This document shows, in pieces, positions 22,013 through 33,889 of a stretch of 64,000 nt of DNA. This DNA is from Salvia splendens. Lineage: Eukaryota; Streptophyta; Magnoliopsida; Lamiales; Lamiaceae. Under the pieces are notes generated by a model. That model searched no databases. It saw only the letters and a list, made by a program, of their open reading frames with translations, and was not told where the DNA came from. How positions within the stretch are numbered: position 1 is the stretch's first letter; every line of letters begins with the position of its first letter. The position numbers and the translations under genes are program-made. The stretch covers positions 39,600,887 to 39,664,886 of the forward strand of contig NC_056034.1 in assembly GCF_004379255.2 (NCBI RefSeq). The letters are read 5' to 3'.

Positions 22013-22389
22013 GAATGATATGTTATACATATATCACGTAGGCTCTTTATATGAGCATCATTCTCGTTTGATGCACGTTTAACATTGTTCGTTTTTATTT
22101 ATATATTTAGTTTGACTCTTATACATTAAAAAATGTTATTGATAATTTTAGTTCCACAAAATTCAAAGCTCGATTTGTTATATCCTTAATTTATTTTGAA
22201 ATTATAGAGAAAATGAGTAAATCGAGCTCAGATTTTTATGAATTTGTGAAATTAAAACTATCAATAACATTTTTTTAATGTATTAGAATCAAACTAAATA
22301 TATAAATAAAAACGAACAACGTTAAACGTACGTCAAACGGGAGTGATGCTCACATAAGAAGCTCGCATAAGGAATATAGCATATCATTC
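22013..22389. repeat. Long inverted repeat (about 170-bp arms)
   Basis: The arm from 22,013 (GAATGATATG..., TGAGCATCA, GTTCGTTTTTATTTATATAT, ACATTAAAAAA-TGTTATTGAT) is repeated in reverse complement ending at 22,389, with a roughly 40-bp spacer around 22,180-22,217. Arms differ at scattered sites. It could be a foldback MITE or a transcribed hairpin giving small RNAs. No convincing target duplication was found. Confidence 0.75.
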
Positions 22390-23123
22390 CTCTTGATTTT
22401 CTATAAAGTCATAAACTTTAATATAAAAATTGCGATAGCGAGTAAGATCGATTCCAAGGGAACTGGTCGGCTAGAGTCATAGAATACAACAAATTATTTG
22501 GTATAATTTGAAGCAACAAATTAAATTAAAATTAATGCTGCATTATTTTATTAAATTCTATATGTAAATTAGTTTTCAATGAATTTATCAATTTTGCACT
22601 AGATGAAAATATTTGGCTCTTATTTTATTTATACTACTTCTTTTTCTCATTTAAAGATAATTTTTTGGAGAAAATATTAGTAGTAATAAAAAGAGGATTA
22701 AAGTATAAACTGACGTAGTCATATGTGTGTTTGGAGAGAGAAATATGGACAAGACAAGTAATTATATAATTGGGCCGAAATTTCATGTATTGAAGCCCAA
22801 ATACAATTTTCAGTAGTACCAAAGTTAAGATGTTCAAAGATTTTCCAAATTGAAGATCATTCGGTTTTTAAATTAAGTGACATTTTTCTTTGGGACACAA
22901 GAATTTGTAAAATGATTTTAATAAGTTAAACGGAAGAAATAAAATAATTAAAACAGAATAAATTAACTACTGCATTGAAAATGTTAATTTTGATAAAACA
23001 TAAATTATACTGCACTTATGTAGGGGTGTTTAAAATAAAGAATACTCCTACTATAAATCACTTATAGAGATAGGGGAGTATTTTGTTCCAAAAATAATTA
23101 GTTAAATCACCAACAGCCTAGCC
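22390..23123. other. Intergenic upstream of the NLR remnant
   Basis: AT-rich, no gene seen. Confidence 0.5.
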
Positions 23124-25396
23124 ATGGAGTTGGGACGTGAAACCGAAACCTCATCGATTTCGACTGCAATGTCTCTTGATCAACCCTTTGTGGGGATGGA
23201 GAAGGACATGGAGCTTTTACTCTCCATGGTCAAGGATGAGCGGTCTTGGAAAACGAGCCTTGCTAGAATGATTTACAACCATGCTGACCTCCACTCTTAT
23301 GCTCGAGCATGGGTGTGCATCCACTGAAACTTTCAGCCTAGGGCCGTCTTGGCCGAGATTTTGGAACAACTTGATCCCAACGAGTATGTACCCGGTAGCA
23401 AGGGGGTTGATTATTTGGTACGACAAATTTACAAATTTGTGGAGAGGAGGAAAAGTCTGGTTGTGATAGATGATATTTGGAAAAACGATGGTTGGGAGAT
23501 CATGAGGGAGGCTTTTCCGATCAATTGTAACGTGTTCCTCATCACTCGTTCTGAGAGTGTTGGTAGTGAAGAATGTGATCATCTTTACAAGCTGGGAGTT
23601 ATGACAGAAGATGAAGGGTGGGAACTACTGAAGAGAATAGCACTTCCCCAAGATTTTGGTTAAGGTCAGTTTGTTTTTATGTCTCTTCTTTTGTGATTTC
23701 TTCTGTTTAGATCAAGTATGTGCACTTGAGTTATAGGTGATGACAACTCTAGACATAATTTGTTAAGACTAGTTTATTTTATCAGTTGACAAGTGTGTTT
23801 GCTATAAGATTATAAAGTGGAAGAATGGGACTAATAGTAACAAATATATTAATCCAATTATTTTGCACTATGGCAGTTGAAACATTGGAAAATATCGGAA
23901 GAGAAATTGTAGTAAAATGTGGCCTGTCACCACTAGCAATTTCTGTGATTGGAGGAATTTTGCTCCATAAAAAAGAAGACATTTTGGCAGAATGGAAGAA
24001 GGTGAATATGAATTTGAGTCAAGGTGTTGAGGAATACGAAAGAGTAAAACATGCGTTAGAGTTGAGCTATGATGCCTTGCCTTACTACTTGAAACCATGC
24101 TTCCCCTATTTAGCATGTTTCCCTGAGAATGAAGAGATTAAAACAGAGAGATTGTATCTATTGTGGATGGCAGAAGGCTTCATTTCAGACAATGATAAAG
24201 GTCCTAACGAGACTCTAAGAGACGTGGCCGAGAGATATCTAACTGAACTTGCTACAAGACATATGGTTCAAGTGCAGAAAGGCGATTCTCCACTTCACAA
24301 GTTTGATTCGTGCCGACTTCATGATTTGATGCTAGAGCTCTGCTCATCAAAGCTTGAAGAAGAAAAGCTCTTCAAACACAATGATACACCTTCAACAATT
24401 TTCAATTTCATAGCAGAGTTAGATCCTTGATGCCCCTCAGTAAAGGTGTCCTTTCTTTTCGAAGAATAGGCTCTGAGGATAGTATGATTGGTTCTGAACG
24501 GACATTGCATAGTTCGAGGATACTTGAGTTTAAGGGAGATATGTTACCAAGCAAGGTGGGTAAACTAATCCTTTTGAGATACTTTAGTTTGACGGGTTCC
24601 TGTGTGAAAGAGCTACCAAAGTTCGTATGCAACATGCCATACTTGCAAACTTTAGATCTGCGAGCATGGTTTGTTGTTCTTAGATTGCCAAATGTGTTAT
24701 GGAAGATGAAAAGACTAAAGCATCTGTTTCTCCCAAGGGAAATACAAGTGATTAAAGTAGAGAAGCCAAGACTAGGCTGGCTAGAAGTGACTGAAAGAGA
24801 GAAACTAAGACTAGATGGTCTAGACGAGCTGGAGACACTACATCACATTGACAGCCAGACTGTTCGGGCGAAAGACATCCTCAAACTGAACAGCCTGAAG
24901 GAAGTATGTGCTACAGTTCATGATATGGATAGCTTATCAGCAATCATCTAGCAGAAGAGCATATCATCGTTGCGTCTTGTTGTTAACCACTGTGATCTCA
25001 GCTCGGATGTTTTAAAGAACATGTTGATGTGTCCTTCGTTAGTGAGCTTGGAAATGACACGTGCAACGTCGTTGGCGCTGGCTTCCCATGCTACGAGGAA
25101 GGGATGGCTGAGAATGTAGTCAGTCGGTTTGAATATCCGGTATTGCAAGGTTGAGGGAGACTTGATGTTGGAGTTGGGCAAATTTCCGCGGCTGCAAGGG
25201 AGGGAGGTGGGGAGGATGATGGAGGTGTCGGTTTTTGAGGGGCAAACTCATTTCCAGAGGTGAAGAGGTTGGAACTTCATAGATGGCCAAATTTGAAGAA
25301 ATGGGAAGTGGAAGAAGGTGGAATGCCAAAACTTAGCAAGTTGTACATCCGGACTTGCTGGAATCCGGAGAAGATTCCAGACGGTTTGGACTGTTA
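23124..25396 (+). pseudogene. CC-NBS-LRR (R1/RPP13-like) immune receptor pseudogene
   Basis: Ordered remnants of a plant intracellular immune receptor. The frame starts just before the NB domain, so the coiled coil is missing. The P-loop is degenerate (DERSWKTSLARMIYN lacks GMGGxGKT), and a TGA at 23,325 interrupts it. Then come kinase-2 (SLVVIDDIWKND), RNBS-B (NVFLITRSE), a stop at 23,661, GLPLA-like CGLSPLAISVIGG, RNBS-D (CFPYLACFPEN), and MHD-like CRLHDLMLEL. A frame change at about 24,430 leads into leucine-rich repeats and a terminal MPKLSKLYIRTC...PDGL block. An in-frame splice 23,658/23,877 (GTTAAG...GGCAG) would rejoin two NB parts, so 23,659-23,876 may be an intron or an insertion. 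With at least one stop, one shift and a lost P-loop, it is probably dead. Confidence 0.85.
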
Positions 25397-25462
25397 ACTA
25401 CGCCACGAAAATACCAAATTGCAAACAACGCCGCAGAATTAGACATTTCAGTAAAATTTGTA

Positions 25463-25687
25463 CTCCCTCCGACCCAAATTACACAAGTCGTATTTCACTT
25501 TGAGTTGTCATAAGTTACTTGAAATCTTGAATCATTTCTCTTTATAATTGAAAATAAAACATTCAATTTTATTCTCTTCTACTTTAATCTTTCTTCTCTT
25601 TTCCATCTTTAATAGTATCTCTATCTATAAACATAAATTTCTTAAATTTTGTATTGAAAACCCTTAAATAATGTGGAAAGGAGGGAG
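25463..25687. mobile_element. Stowaway-like MITE, 225 bp, TA TSD
   Basis: CTCCCTCCGACCC on the left and GGAAAGGAGGGAG on the right are imperfect inverted ends, with TA at 25,461-25,462 and 25,688-25,689. It lies between the NLR remnant and the ABC1K promoter. Confidence 0.7.
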
Positions 25688-25689
25688 TA

Positions 25690-26044
25690 TATATGCACAC
25701 ACCCAAATGGCAACTCAACTAACTTTTCAGCTCCAAACCGAATCACCAATTCGTTAAAAATTTGGCATGTCTGCAGTGTACCACACAAAAACAAATAAAT
25801 CCAAAAAAAAAAAATTGAACGGCAACGAATTTCGCAGCCAACAATAAAATAAGTTAAATAAAATAAAAAGGGGCGGGTTGTGATTCCTCCACGTATTTTC
25901 CGGCTTGCTGATTTAACTACTCACACTTTCAGCAATTTACCTAAAAAAACGCACAGCACACACTCAAATTTGCTCTTCATCACCTCTCCAATTCTTGTTT
26001 TCCTTGCTCCCCGATTTGAGTTGCAGCTGTGAAAGGTTTCCGCC
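25690..26044 (+). promoter_or_regulatory. Promoter and 5'UTR region of the ABC1K gene
   Basis: Between the MITE and the ATG. Contains CCACGTATT at about 25,890 and a pyrimidine-rich leader typical of housekeeping plastid genes. No clear TATA box. Confidence 0.4.
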
Positions 26045-29000
26045 ATGGACGCGGCTGCACAGCTCGCCTCGCCGTATTCCTCCGCTGCCGCCTGGAATTG
26101 CAGGTCCAGAAATCACCGTTTTTTTCCGAGGATTCGGCGGAATGCCGTCGTGAGAGCCGTCGCCACCGAGCCTAAGCCGTCGGATACCAAGCCGCCCACT
26201 GCAGTTAATGGGACTGCTAAGCCGGCGCCTTTCAAGATGGTCAACGGCACATCAACTGTAGGTTTTTACTCCATTTTCTCCTCAATTTATCTCTTTCGTT
26301 TTCTGGAGATTTTTTGTCTTTCCACAAAATTGGCGTTCCTTTTTTATTTGGTAAAATTTGATCTTGCTGAGTGGTTGAAATCTTGTACTAACAATTAAGT
26401 TTTCAAATATCAATATTTGAATAAATCATTAGTGGTATAGATTGATAGAGGTTGAACTCGTCTATAGAGAAGATTTAGAAACCAAAAAGGTTAAAATGGA
26501 TGTAATTTGATGCAATTCCTGCAACCTTTAGGAGAAGTTATATGCAGTTAATGCATTGAGGTAATGATTTTTGCCATTGGTTGGTTTGGAAATGGCAGAG
26601 AATGCAAGATGTTTCGCAGGAGATCAAAAGGGTGAGAGCGCAGATGGAGGAAAACGAGCAGTTGGCCAGTCTCATGAGAGGGCTTCGCGGCCAGAATCTG
26701 AAGGACTCTTTGTTTGCTGAGGATGATGTCAATCTCCGTCTAGTTGAGGTTTGTCGGATGAATTTGAAGATTATTTTCATTGCTACACTAAGTTTCCTCT
26801 CCCTCTCTCTCTCCACCCCTTCAAAAACTGATATTGAAATCACATTTATAGCAGAAAATTATTATTGACGATGACTATTGTAAGTTACTACTCTGCATAG
26901 TTAGTTAATCAACTTTCTGCACATTTATACAAGATATAAGGCTGCTACATACCTTCTTACTAGTAATAGTCATAATTCTAAGTTGCTAAACTGAATGTTC
27001 AAATAAATAGATCAATATATGAAAGGTTAATTTTCATGTAATTTGTTACTGATAATTCACAGAAAGTTCTAAATTTTCATTGAAGATATTCAAAATATAT
27101 CCAAAGATTAATTTTGACCATATTGCTGGCGAAACTACTAGGTATAAATATTTATTTGTTGATACTACTGGGTTAGAAGGCTTCATTTAGCATGTAAATT
27201 GTAGACTTAGAGGGTTGCCGTTTTAATCTAGTGATTGAGCTTTTCAACTTCTTCAGGTTGATGAGGGTAGTGAATTTTTACCAATGGTGTATAATCCTGA
27301 TACGATCGCTGCTTATTGGGGAAAAAGGCCACGTGCTGTTGCCACTCGTATTGTTCAGTTAACGTCTGTTGCTGGAGGCTTTCTCTCCCGTCTCCTCTGG
27401 GATCTAATAAACAATAAAATAAAGGAGGTAAGAAGACTCAATCCCGTTTCTGATTTTCAGATTACGAAGAAAGTGCATTCTTTTCTTCTTCAGGAATACA
27501 ATGGAATGATATTCATAACTTGATTATCCTTCGCAATATTCAAATGTGCTACTACAGAAACTCTTTAAACTATTCTGATGTGCTTTCTCTTTCCATGCAG
27601 AATGAAGTCACCCGAGCTATTGAATTGAGGGAAATTGTTACATCTTTGGGTCCAGCATACATAAAACTTGGACAAGCATTGAGCATCCGACCTGATATAT
27701 TATCACCTTCTGCTATGACTGAACTACAGAAGCTTTGTGATAAGGTGACATCTTATACTTGAGCTTCTGTAAATATAGCCCCTTCTGTTCTAATCGTGAT
27801 ACAGCTAGTTTATTTGGAAAGTTGTGCAAAGGAAAGCACTTTTGGACTCTCAATTCACTAATTCAGAAATTTCATCTTGTGTTCTTATACCATTAACAAA
27901 TATATAATGCTGTGTTTTATATTTACTAGTTTACAGGGTTTTGATAGTTTTTAGCTGTGATCTGAGTTTAACTTCACCTTTGTATCAATTATTTGAACGA
28001 CGTATGTTCGTCAACTTAGTCATAGAGGATATTAAGTGTATTTCAAATGCTCAAAATTCTACCTTAGCTTGCTTTACGAAGTGACTGATATTCAAGAGAT
28101 AATATTTTAGCTAGTGTTATTTCTTTTTTCCATTCTTCAGTAACCAACCATCTAATCCATTATGTTTATAGGTCCCATCCTTTCCAGATGACATGGCAAT
28201 GGCTCTTATTGAAGAAGAGCTCGGAGAGCCATGGTATAATATCTACTCCGAGCTTTCTCCTTCTCCTATTGCTGCTGGTAATCTCAAAGGATTTGAGCCT
28301 TTATTACTGATTTTGGTTCTTATTGTCTTGCTATGTTTGAATAACTGATAGTCTTATAATTTCTCTTCTTCTGGAAATCATTTGCAGCCTCTCTTGGCCA
28401 GGTCTACAAGGGCCGGCTAAAAGAAAATGGGGATCTTGTCGCTGTTAAAGTGCAGAGGCCTTTTGTTCTGGAGACTGTGACAATTGATCTGTTCATCATA
28501 AGAAACTTGGGTCTTTTCCTTAGAAAATTCCCTCAGGTACTAATTATACTTTTTTCCATTCTTATATTACCTTGAAATGAATAGTTGAGTCGTACCACAA
28601 TTTCTTTCAGATCTCCGTAGATGTCGTGGGATTAGTTGACGAGTGGGCTGCTCGTTTCTTTGAAGAGCTGGATTACATTAATGAGGGGGAGAATGGAACA
28701 GTATTTGCTGAAATGATGAGGAAGGACCTTCCTCAGGTGATTTTTCTGCAATGGTTCAATTTTTTGGTGTAGCAAATCACATGACTATCCAACAATAGAG
28801 GAATTGCTTGGTGATTTCCATTTCTCTGATGGCGTTCTGCTTTATAGGTAGTTGTGCCAAAAACATACACTAAATACACGGCAAGGAAGGTTCTTACAAC
28901 CCAGTGGATTGAAGGGGAGAAGCTGTCACAAAGTACTGAAAGTGATGTCGGAGAGCTGGTAAATGTTGGAGTTATATGCTACCTCAAGCAGGTAATTTAT

Positions 29001-31159
29001 CATACCTTTTGAGTTTGTTGTAATAATCTTGACTGAAATATAGCACTCAACTATGTTGTCTACCTTCAAATGTCACCTATAAATGGGCAGAACTATTTGA
29101 TTACGATATTCCATAGATGTACAACTATATAAACTCATCCAGAAATATATTACTATCTCCCCATGTTAACATCTACTGATGAAGACATGGTCTGTTCAAT
29201 TAACTCTCTTATGAGGAACCTTTCTCATTTTAATTTGGATCTGCAGCTGCTTGACACCGGATTTTTCCATGCTGATCCACATCCGGGAAATCTAATCCGA
29301 ACTCCTGATGGGAAGCTGGCAATACTGGATTTTGGTATGTACATGCAATATGTAGGAGAAATATACATTTAATAGGATAGCTTCCAACAACGTGCATAAA
29401 CATAGACAATTTAACTTATACATTGCAGACTCTTTTATTTCTTCTGATATCATATCTTTCTGAAATAAAAATATTCTACAACATCTCGACACTTTGTAGT
29501 CTATTCACCAATATATTCTCCCATGTCATATGTATACGTAAATTTTTTATGCACTTTATTGACTGGCATAAAAAATTGCAGGCTTGGTCACTAAATTAAC
29601 AGATGATCAGAAATTTGGGATGATTGAAGCTATTGCCCATCTAATCCATCGAGATTATGGCGCTATTGTAAAAGATTTTGTCAAACTTGGCTTTATTCCA
29701 GATGGGGTTAATTTAGATCCCATTCTGCCCGTGCTGGCCAAAGTTTTCGATCAGGCACTTGAGGGTGGGGGAGCCAAAAATATCAACTTTCAAGAATTAG
29801 CATCAGATTTAGCACAAATAACATTTGATTACCCTTTTAGAATACCACCTTACTTTGCACTTATAATTAGAGCAATTGGGGTGCTAGAGGGAATAGCTTT
29901 GGTGGGCAATCCCGAGTTTGCCATCGTGGATGAAGCTTATCCGTATATTGCACAGGTACATATCTACAATTGCCTGAAATATGCTATTACTATGATGCAC
30001 TGTCCAAACCTAATATCTTGTGTCACCATTTCTTTAAAAAAATATTTATGCTTCAGTACCTATTACATGTATGCCATGAACATTTGCATTTTTATGCTAC
30101 CTATATTGTTCTAAACTAGAATAGATTAACAGAATTTACTTCTTTTTGTGGATTTTTAGAGACTACTCACTGATGAATCCCCACGATTGAGATCGGCTCT
30201 ACGCTACACAATATATGGAAAATCTGGAGTCTTTGATGCTGAAAGATTTATAGATGTGATGCAAGCTTTTGAGAATTTTATAGATGCTGCAAAGAGCGGA
30301 GGTGGGGAAGATTTGAATGGAGGAATGGCAGAACTTGGATTTCTACAACCTCAAACAAGTAGTTTGTTTCCTGCCTTTACGGGCAGTGCTTCTCAAACAC
30401 AGCCGATCCAAACAAGAGCAGCCTTGGGATTTTTACTATCTGATAAAGGGAACTTTTTCCGAGAGTTTTTGCTAGACGAGGTAACATTTAGTTTTAAGGC
30501 ACAAGACATTAGTAACTTGGTTCTCACGATTTAGTTCTTCAACCTCGGAAATTCCTAGATTAATATTTACTATAAATAGATTTATGCTTAGTCCAGTAAT
30601 GTTATTGTTATCTTCTGTTAACAGATTGTTAAGGGTATTGATGCAATCTCAAGGGAACAGCTGGTGCAGATAATGGCTTTTCTTGGCATTAGAAATGTAA
30701 CCCCAGTTTTTAGCTTGGTTCCTTCTCTGGGGCCTTTCCGGACAGCTGCACTACTTCCAACAATAACCGAGGAAGACAAAGTCATACTGAACAACGTTCA
30801 GAAAGTTGTCGAATTCTTAGCTGCTGGAACTGCAGCCTCATCCACTCAGGTAAATGTTATCTAACGACATATCCTACTTGACTGCTGCTTTCTAGAGCTA
30901 GTGATACTAATAATATTTAAAGAATTACATGATCAAACGAGCTATTACCAAAAGTACAACACCCTCTATCCGTGTCTAAATTTATGGAAAAACTACTCAC
31001 GACATTATTCTGTATCTTCTGTAGGGTATAAATGTCCCACAAGTGGTCCAAGAGCTACTCCCTGTTTTGCCAGGACTCTCCGCAAAAGTGCTCCCTGAGT
31101 TGCTCAGCAGGCTGTCGTCACGGATACTAGCTCGTGTAGTCCGTGACACACTCTTGTAA
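26045..31159 (+). CDS. ABC1K3: Plastid ABC1-like atypical kinase, ABC1K3-like
   Basis: Thirteen exons join in frame to 781 residues: 26045-26257, 26599-26748, 27257-27427, 27601-27744, 28172-28277, 28388-28536, 28611-28736, 28848-28991, 29247-29334, 29582-29955, 30160-30480, 30625-30849, 31025-31159. A Ser/Ala/Arg-rich start suggests a chloroplast transit peptide. ABC1/UbiB hallmarks follow: KLGQ at 200-203 ([14 protein letters not shown]), the Ala-rich loop in [21 protein letters not shown], the [13 protein letters not shown] motif, HADPHPGN near 409-416, and LDFG near 428-431. ABC1K3 is a plastoglobule protein that, with ABC1K1, controls plastoquinone and tocopherol metabolism in Arabidopsis. 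Assignment to K3 rests on remembered similarity along the whole length, including the [14 protein letters not shown] region. No defects seen. Confidence 0.9.
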
Positions 31160-31548
31160 TCGCAAAACAATGTATTCACATTCAATTGCAGACAGATATA
31201 ATACACACAGTAGTATCCCTCTCCTACGGCTCATAGATTATTCAGATTCGTAAGGAATGTAGAATTCTGTATGTATAGTCAACTTCAAAGAAGAAGAAAA
31301 AATGTATATTTACTCACCAGAATATAATACAAAAGCTGACATTATTTCCTCACTTCTCTGTTGAATCTTTCTTGTAACTCTCTCTTGAAGCAATGAGCTT
31401 GTTTAGTAAAAATGTCTGACATGTACCCGTTGCTGCTGCTCGTTTAATCAGTCCGCGATGAACTGCAACGAACGACGACGTGATGCCAAGGTATTTTCCT
31501 AGACCTCGTTGTCTAAATAATCACATGTATTCGCACATTTTGAACAAG
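31160..31548. other. Convergent 3'UTR region of ABC1K and PPR genes
   Basis: The two stop codons face each other 389 bases apart. Several AATAA-like words near 31,195 and 31,320. No extra gene seen. Confidence 0.6.
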
Positions 31549-32808
31549 TCACGAACTAGTACGATCAGAGGGCTCTAGATTGAGCTTTGCCAAATACATT
31601 TCAAAGAGGCAAACATAATGCTCGAAGCTCGGCTCGATGCCGTATCGTTGCACCATGTAGTATAAGTATGTACGGACCGTGTTGACTTCGCCTGTCTGCA
31701 CGGAGGCGCTGAGAACCCCAGCAAACGTTATGGCATCTGGTTGAACATTCCTCCTCTCCATTTCTTCGAAAACGGCAATGGCTTCTTCAACCTGCCCGTG
31801 AACCCCTAGGCTCGAGATCATTGTGTTCCATGTTGCCACGCTCTTACTCTCCATCTCCATGAACACGCGCTTGGCATACTCCAAACTTCCGCATTTGCTA
31901 TACATGTCGATGAGAGCCGTCCCCAGAAACACCCCAATCTCGAACCCGTTCTTGATGGCGTATTCGTGCACCCAACGGCCCAGTTTGAGGCTCTCCAGCT
32001 CGGCCGAGGCCGTCAGGAGGGCAACCAGCGTGTACTCGTTGGGGCTGACGTTATCACGCTGCATCTCCGTGTAGAGCTTGAACGCCATCTCCGGTTCGTC
32101 ACTCTTGGCGTAGCCATTGATCATCGCCGTCCAAGAAACCACATTTCTTGTCGGCATTTTGTCGAAAACCTTCTGAGCAATATCCATTCTCCCGTTAAGC
32201 ACAAGCCCTGCGATTACAGTTGTCCAGGAAACAACGCTTCTGTGCCGCATTTTGTCGAACAACTTGAGCGCGTCATCGACAGCCCCACATTTCATATACA
32301 AATCTATCAAAACGTTATCCAAATATACATCTCCAAGAAACCCAGATTTAACAGCAACCGCATAAACCTCCTTCGCCTTGTCGACGGAAGAAATCGCGAG
32401 GCACGCTTTCATAACAAACGGGAACGTGAATTTATCCACAGCAACGCCTCGGAAAACCATCAAATTATAAAATTGAATAGCACGATGCGGGAAATCGTTG
32501 AGGGTGTACGTTCTGATGAGCATATTCCAAACGAAAGTGGAGGGATTGTCGACGTGTTGGAACACTAGAGCTGCGTAATCCAGCTCCCGATAGGAAGAGC
32601 AGAGGCGAATCAATCTGGCGACGATTACTTGGTTGTGGTGGAGGGTGGTGCGGATGATTTTGGCGTGGATTTGCTTCACCTGTTTGAAATTGGCGCATTT
32701 TTGGAGCAATAGGAGGGCTTCTTGAGGAGAGAAAATTGACCTCGGCGTTGGCTGGAAGGTTCTTGCCGGTAAAACATCAAGAGTTCTCAGTGAATAGCAT
32801 GGGTTCAT
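31549..32808 (-). CDS. PLS-class pentatricopeptide repeat protein
   Basis: A 419-residue intronless frame starting at the ATG at 32,808. A basic, hydroxylated N-terminus may target an organelle. From about residue 35 there are repeated 31-36 residue PPR units of P, L and S type, with signature ends such as VFQHVDNPSTFVWNMLIRTY, LFDKMRHRSVVSWTTVIAG, VFDKMPTRNVVSWTAMING and YSKCGSLEYAKRVFMEM. Such proteins bind organellar RNA sequence-specifically and act in editing, splicing or stability. After the last repeats there is only a short E-like tail and no DYW domain. It resembles Arabidopsis At3g26630 as I remember it, not verified. The intact single exon is usual for the family. Confidence 0.9.
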   Translation of the reverse strand: MNPCYSLRTLDVLPARTFQPTPRSIFSPQEALLLLQKCANFKQVKQIHAKIIRTTLHHNQVIVARLIRLCSSYRELDYAALVFQHVDNPSTFVWNMLIRTYTLNDFPHRAIQFYNLMVFRGVAVDKFTFPFVMKACLAISSVDKAKEVYAVAVKSGFLGDVYLDNVLIDLYMKCGAVDDALKLFDKMRHRSVVSWTTVIAGLVLNGRMDIAQKVFDKMPTRNVVSWTAMINGYAKSDEPEMAFKLYTEMQRDNVSPNEYTLVALLTASAELESLKLGRWVHEYAIKNGFEIGVFLGTALIDMYSKCGSLEYAKRVFMEMESKSVATWNTMISSLGVHGQVEEAIAVFEEMERRNVQPDAITFAGVLSASVQTGEVNTVRTYLYYMVQRYGIEPSFEHYVCLFEMYLAKLNLEPSDRTSS

Positions 32809-33889
32809 TGAATCAATGTGGTTTCAAGGAATGAAGAAGCCGTGACAAATGGGTGGGAGAAAAGAATTCTCATAAAAAATAAGCTGCAATTAATTGCGAA
32901 GAATTCTCACAAAATAATGAATTTTAATACTGATAAATTACTTGGAGTAGTACTACAAAATAAGAATGACATTTGCTAAATAGTATTTTATTTTTTGATT
33001 ATTCAACAATAAGAACATTTTAGATAAAATTTGATGTGCAAAACTAAATTTAAAATTTGTAGTTAAAATAAAATATAAATACATTTTGACAAATTTTAAT
33101 TATATAATTTATAGTAATTCATTATATTTATTTATAATAAATGTAATTTTTTTTACTATTATATTATACTATTAGTACTATTAGGCGCCGTTCGGTTTGA
33201 GGGATGAAAGCTAAAGACTTATAGGCACCGTTCGATTTGAGGGATGAAAGCTAAATCTGTATCATCTTGACAAGACTCAATCTCAAGATTGTATTTGTAT
33301 CACATATGGCGATTAGAATAGCTGCACCCCTCCAACAGAAATAATCTTGCTTCAAATTAACGTTTTGGACATTTTTATCCTCTACTTTGTTAGGAATTTG
33401 AACACTTTGCAGGGATTTTTCATAAGCCATTAGTGTTCTGAATTGTTTCTGTGATGAAAAAATAAAGCTCAAATCAAAACGAAGTCTAAACACTGCAACA
33501 TCAAGTCACGAATTAAGAAAGAAACATCACAAACCTGAAAACTTTCAAATTCTATAAATTTGAGAATCAAATTTATATGGGTATAATGTTTGTTGTGAAA
33601 GCAACCGAAGACCACCTTAAAAATCTAACGCATGCATATATACTAAAGAATTTATTACAGGACCAATGTATTAAATTTCGGGTGTGGATTATTCGGATCA
33701 ACCCGCAAATTTCACTCTGTCCGTGAGATGAGATGGCTATGGCATCCACATCGTCCATCTGTATAGCAACAGCAACCTTCATTGACGCACTATACTCTTC
33801 GTATAATTCCTTTCTTTCTGCACAATAAATGACACAAATCACACCGGATTGTCAGCTATCTTTCCTTCATAACATCAATTAATTGATTT
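32809..33889. other. Intergenic between divergent PPR and ankyrin genes
   Basis: Contains a duplicated phrase CCGTTCGRTTTGAGGGATGA at 33,187 and 33,228. Two minus-strand open frames (33,842-33,573 and 33,493-33,251) show no family features and I do not support them as genes. It includes the promoters of both neighbours. Confidence 0.4.

Noticed and set aside
31966..32568. 200-residue plus-strand frame
   Set aside because: Antisense shadow of the PPR gene, with no domain of its own.
33573..33842. Minus-strand 89-residue frame between the PPR and ankyrin genes
   Set aside because: No recognisable motif, no splice partners, AT-rich context.
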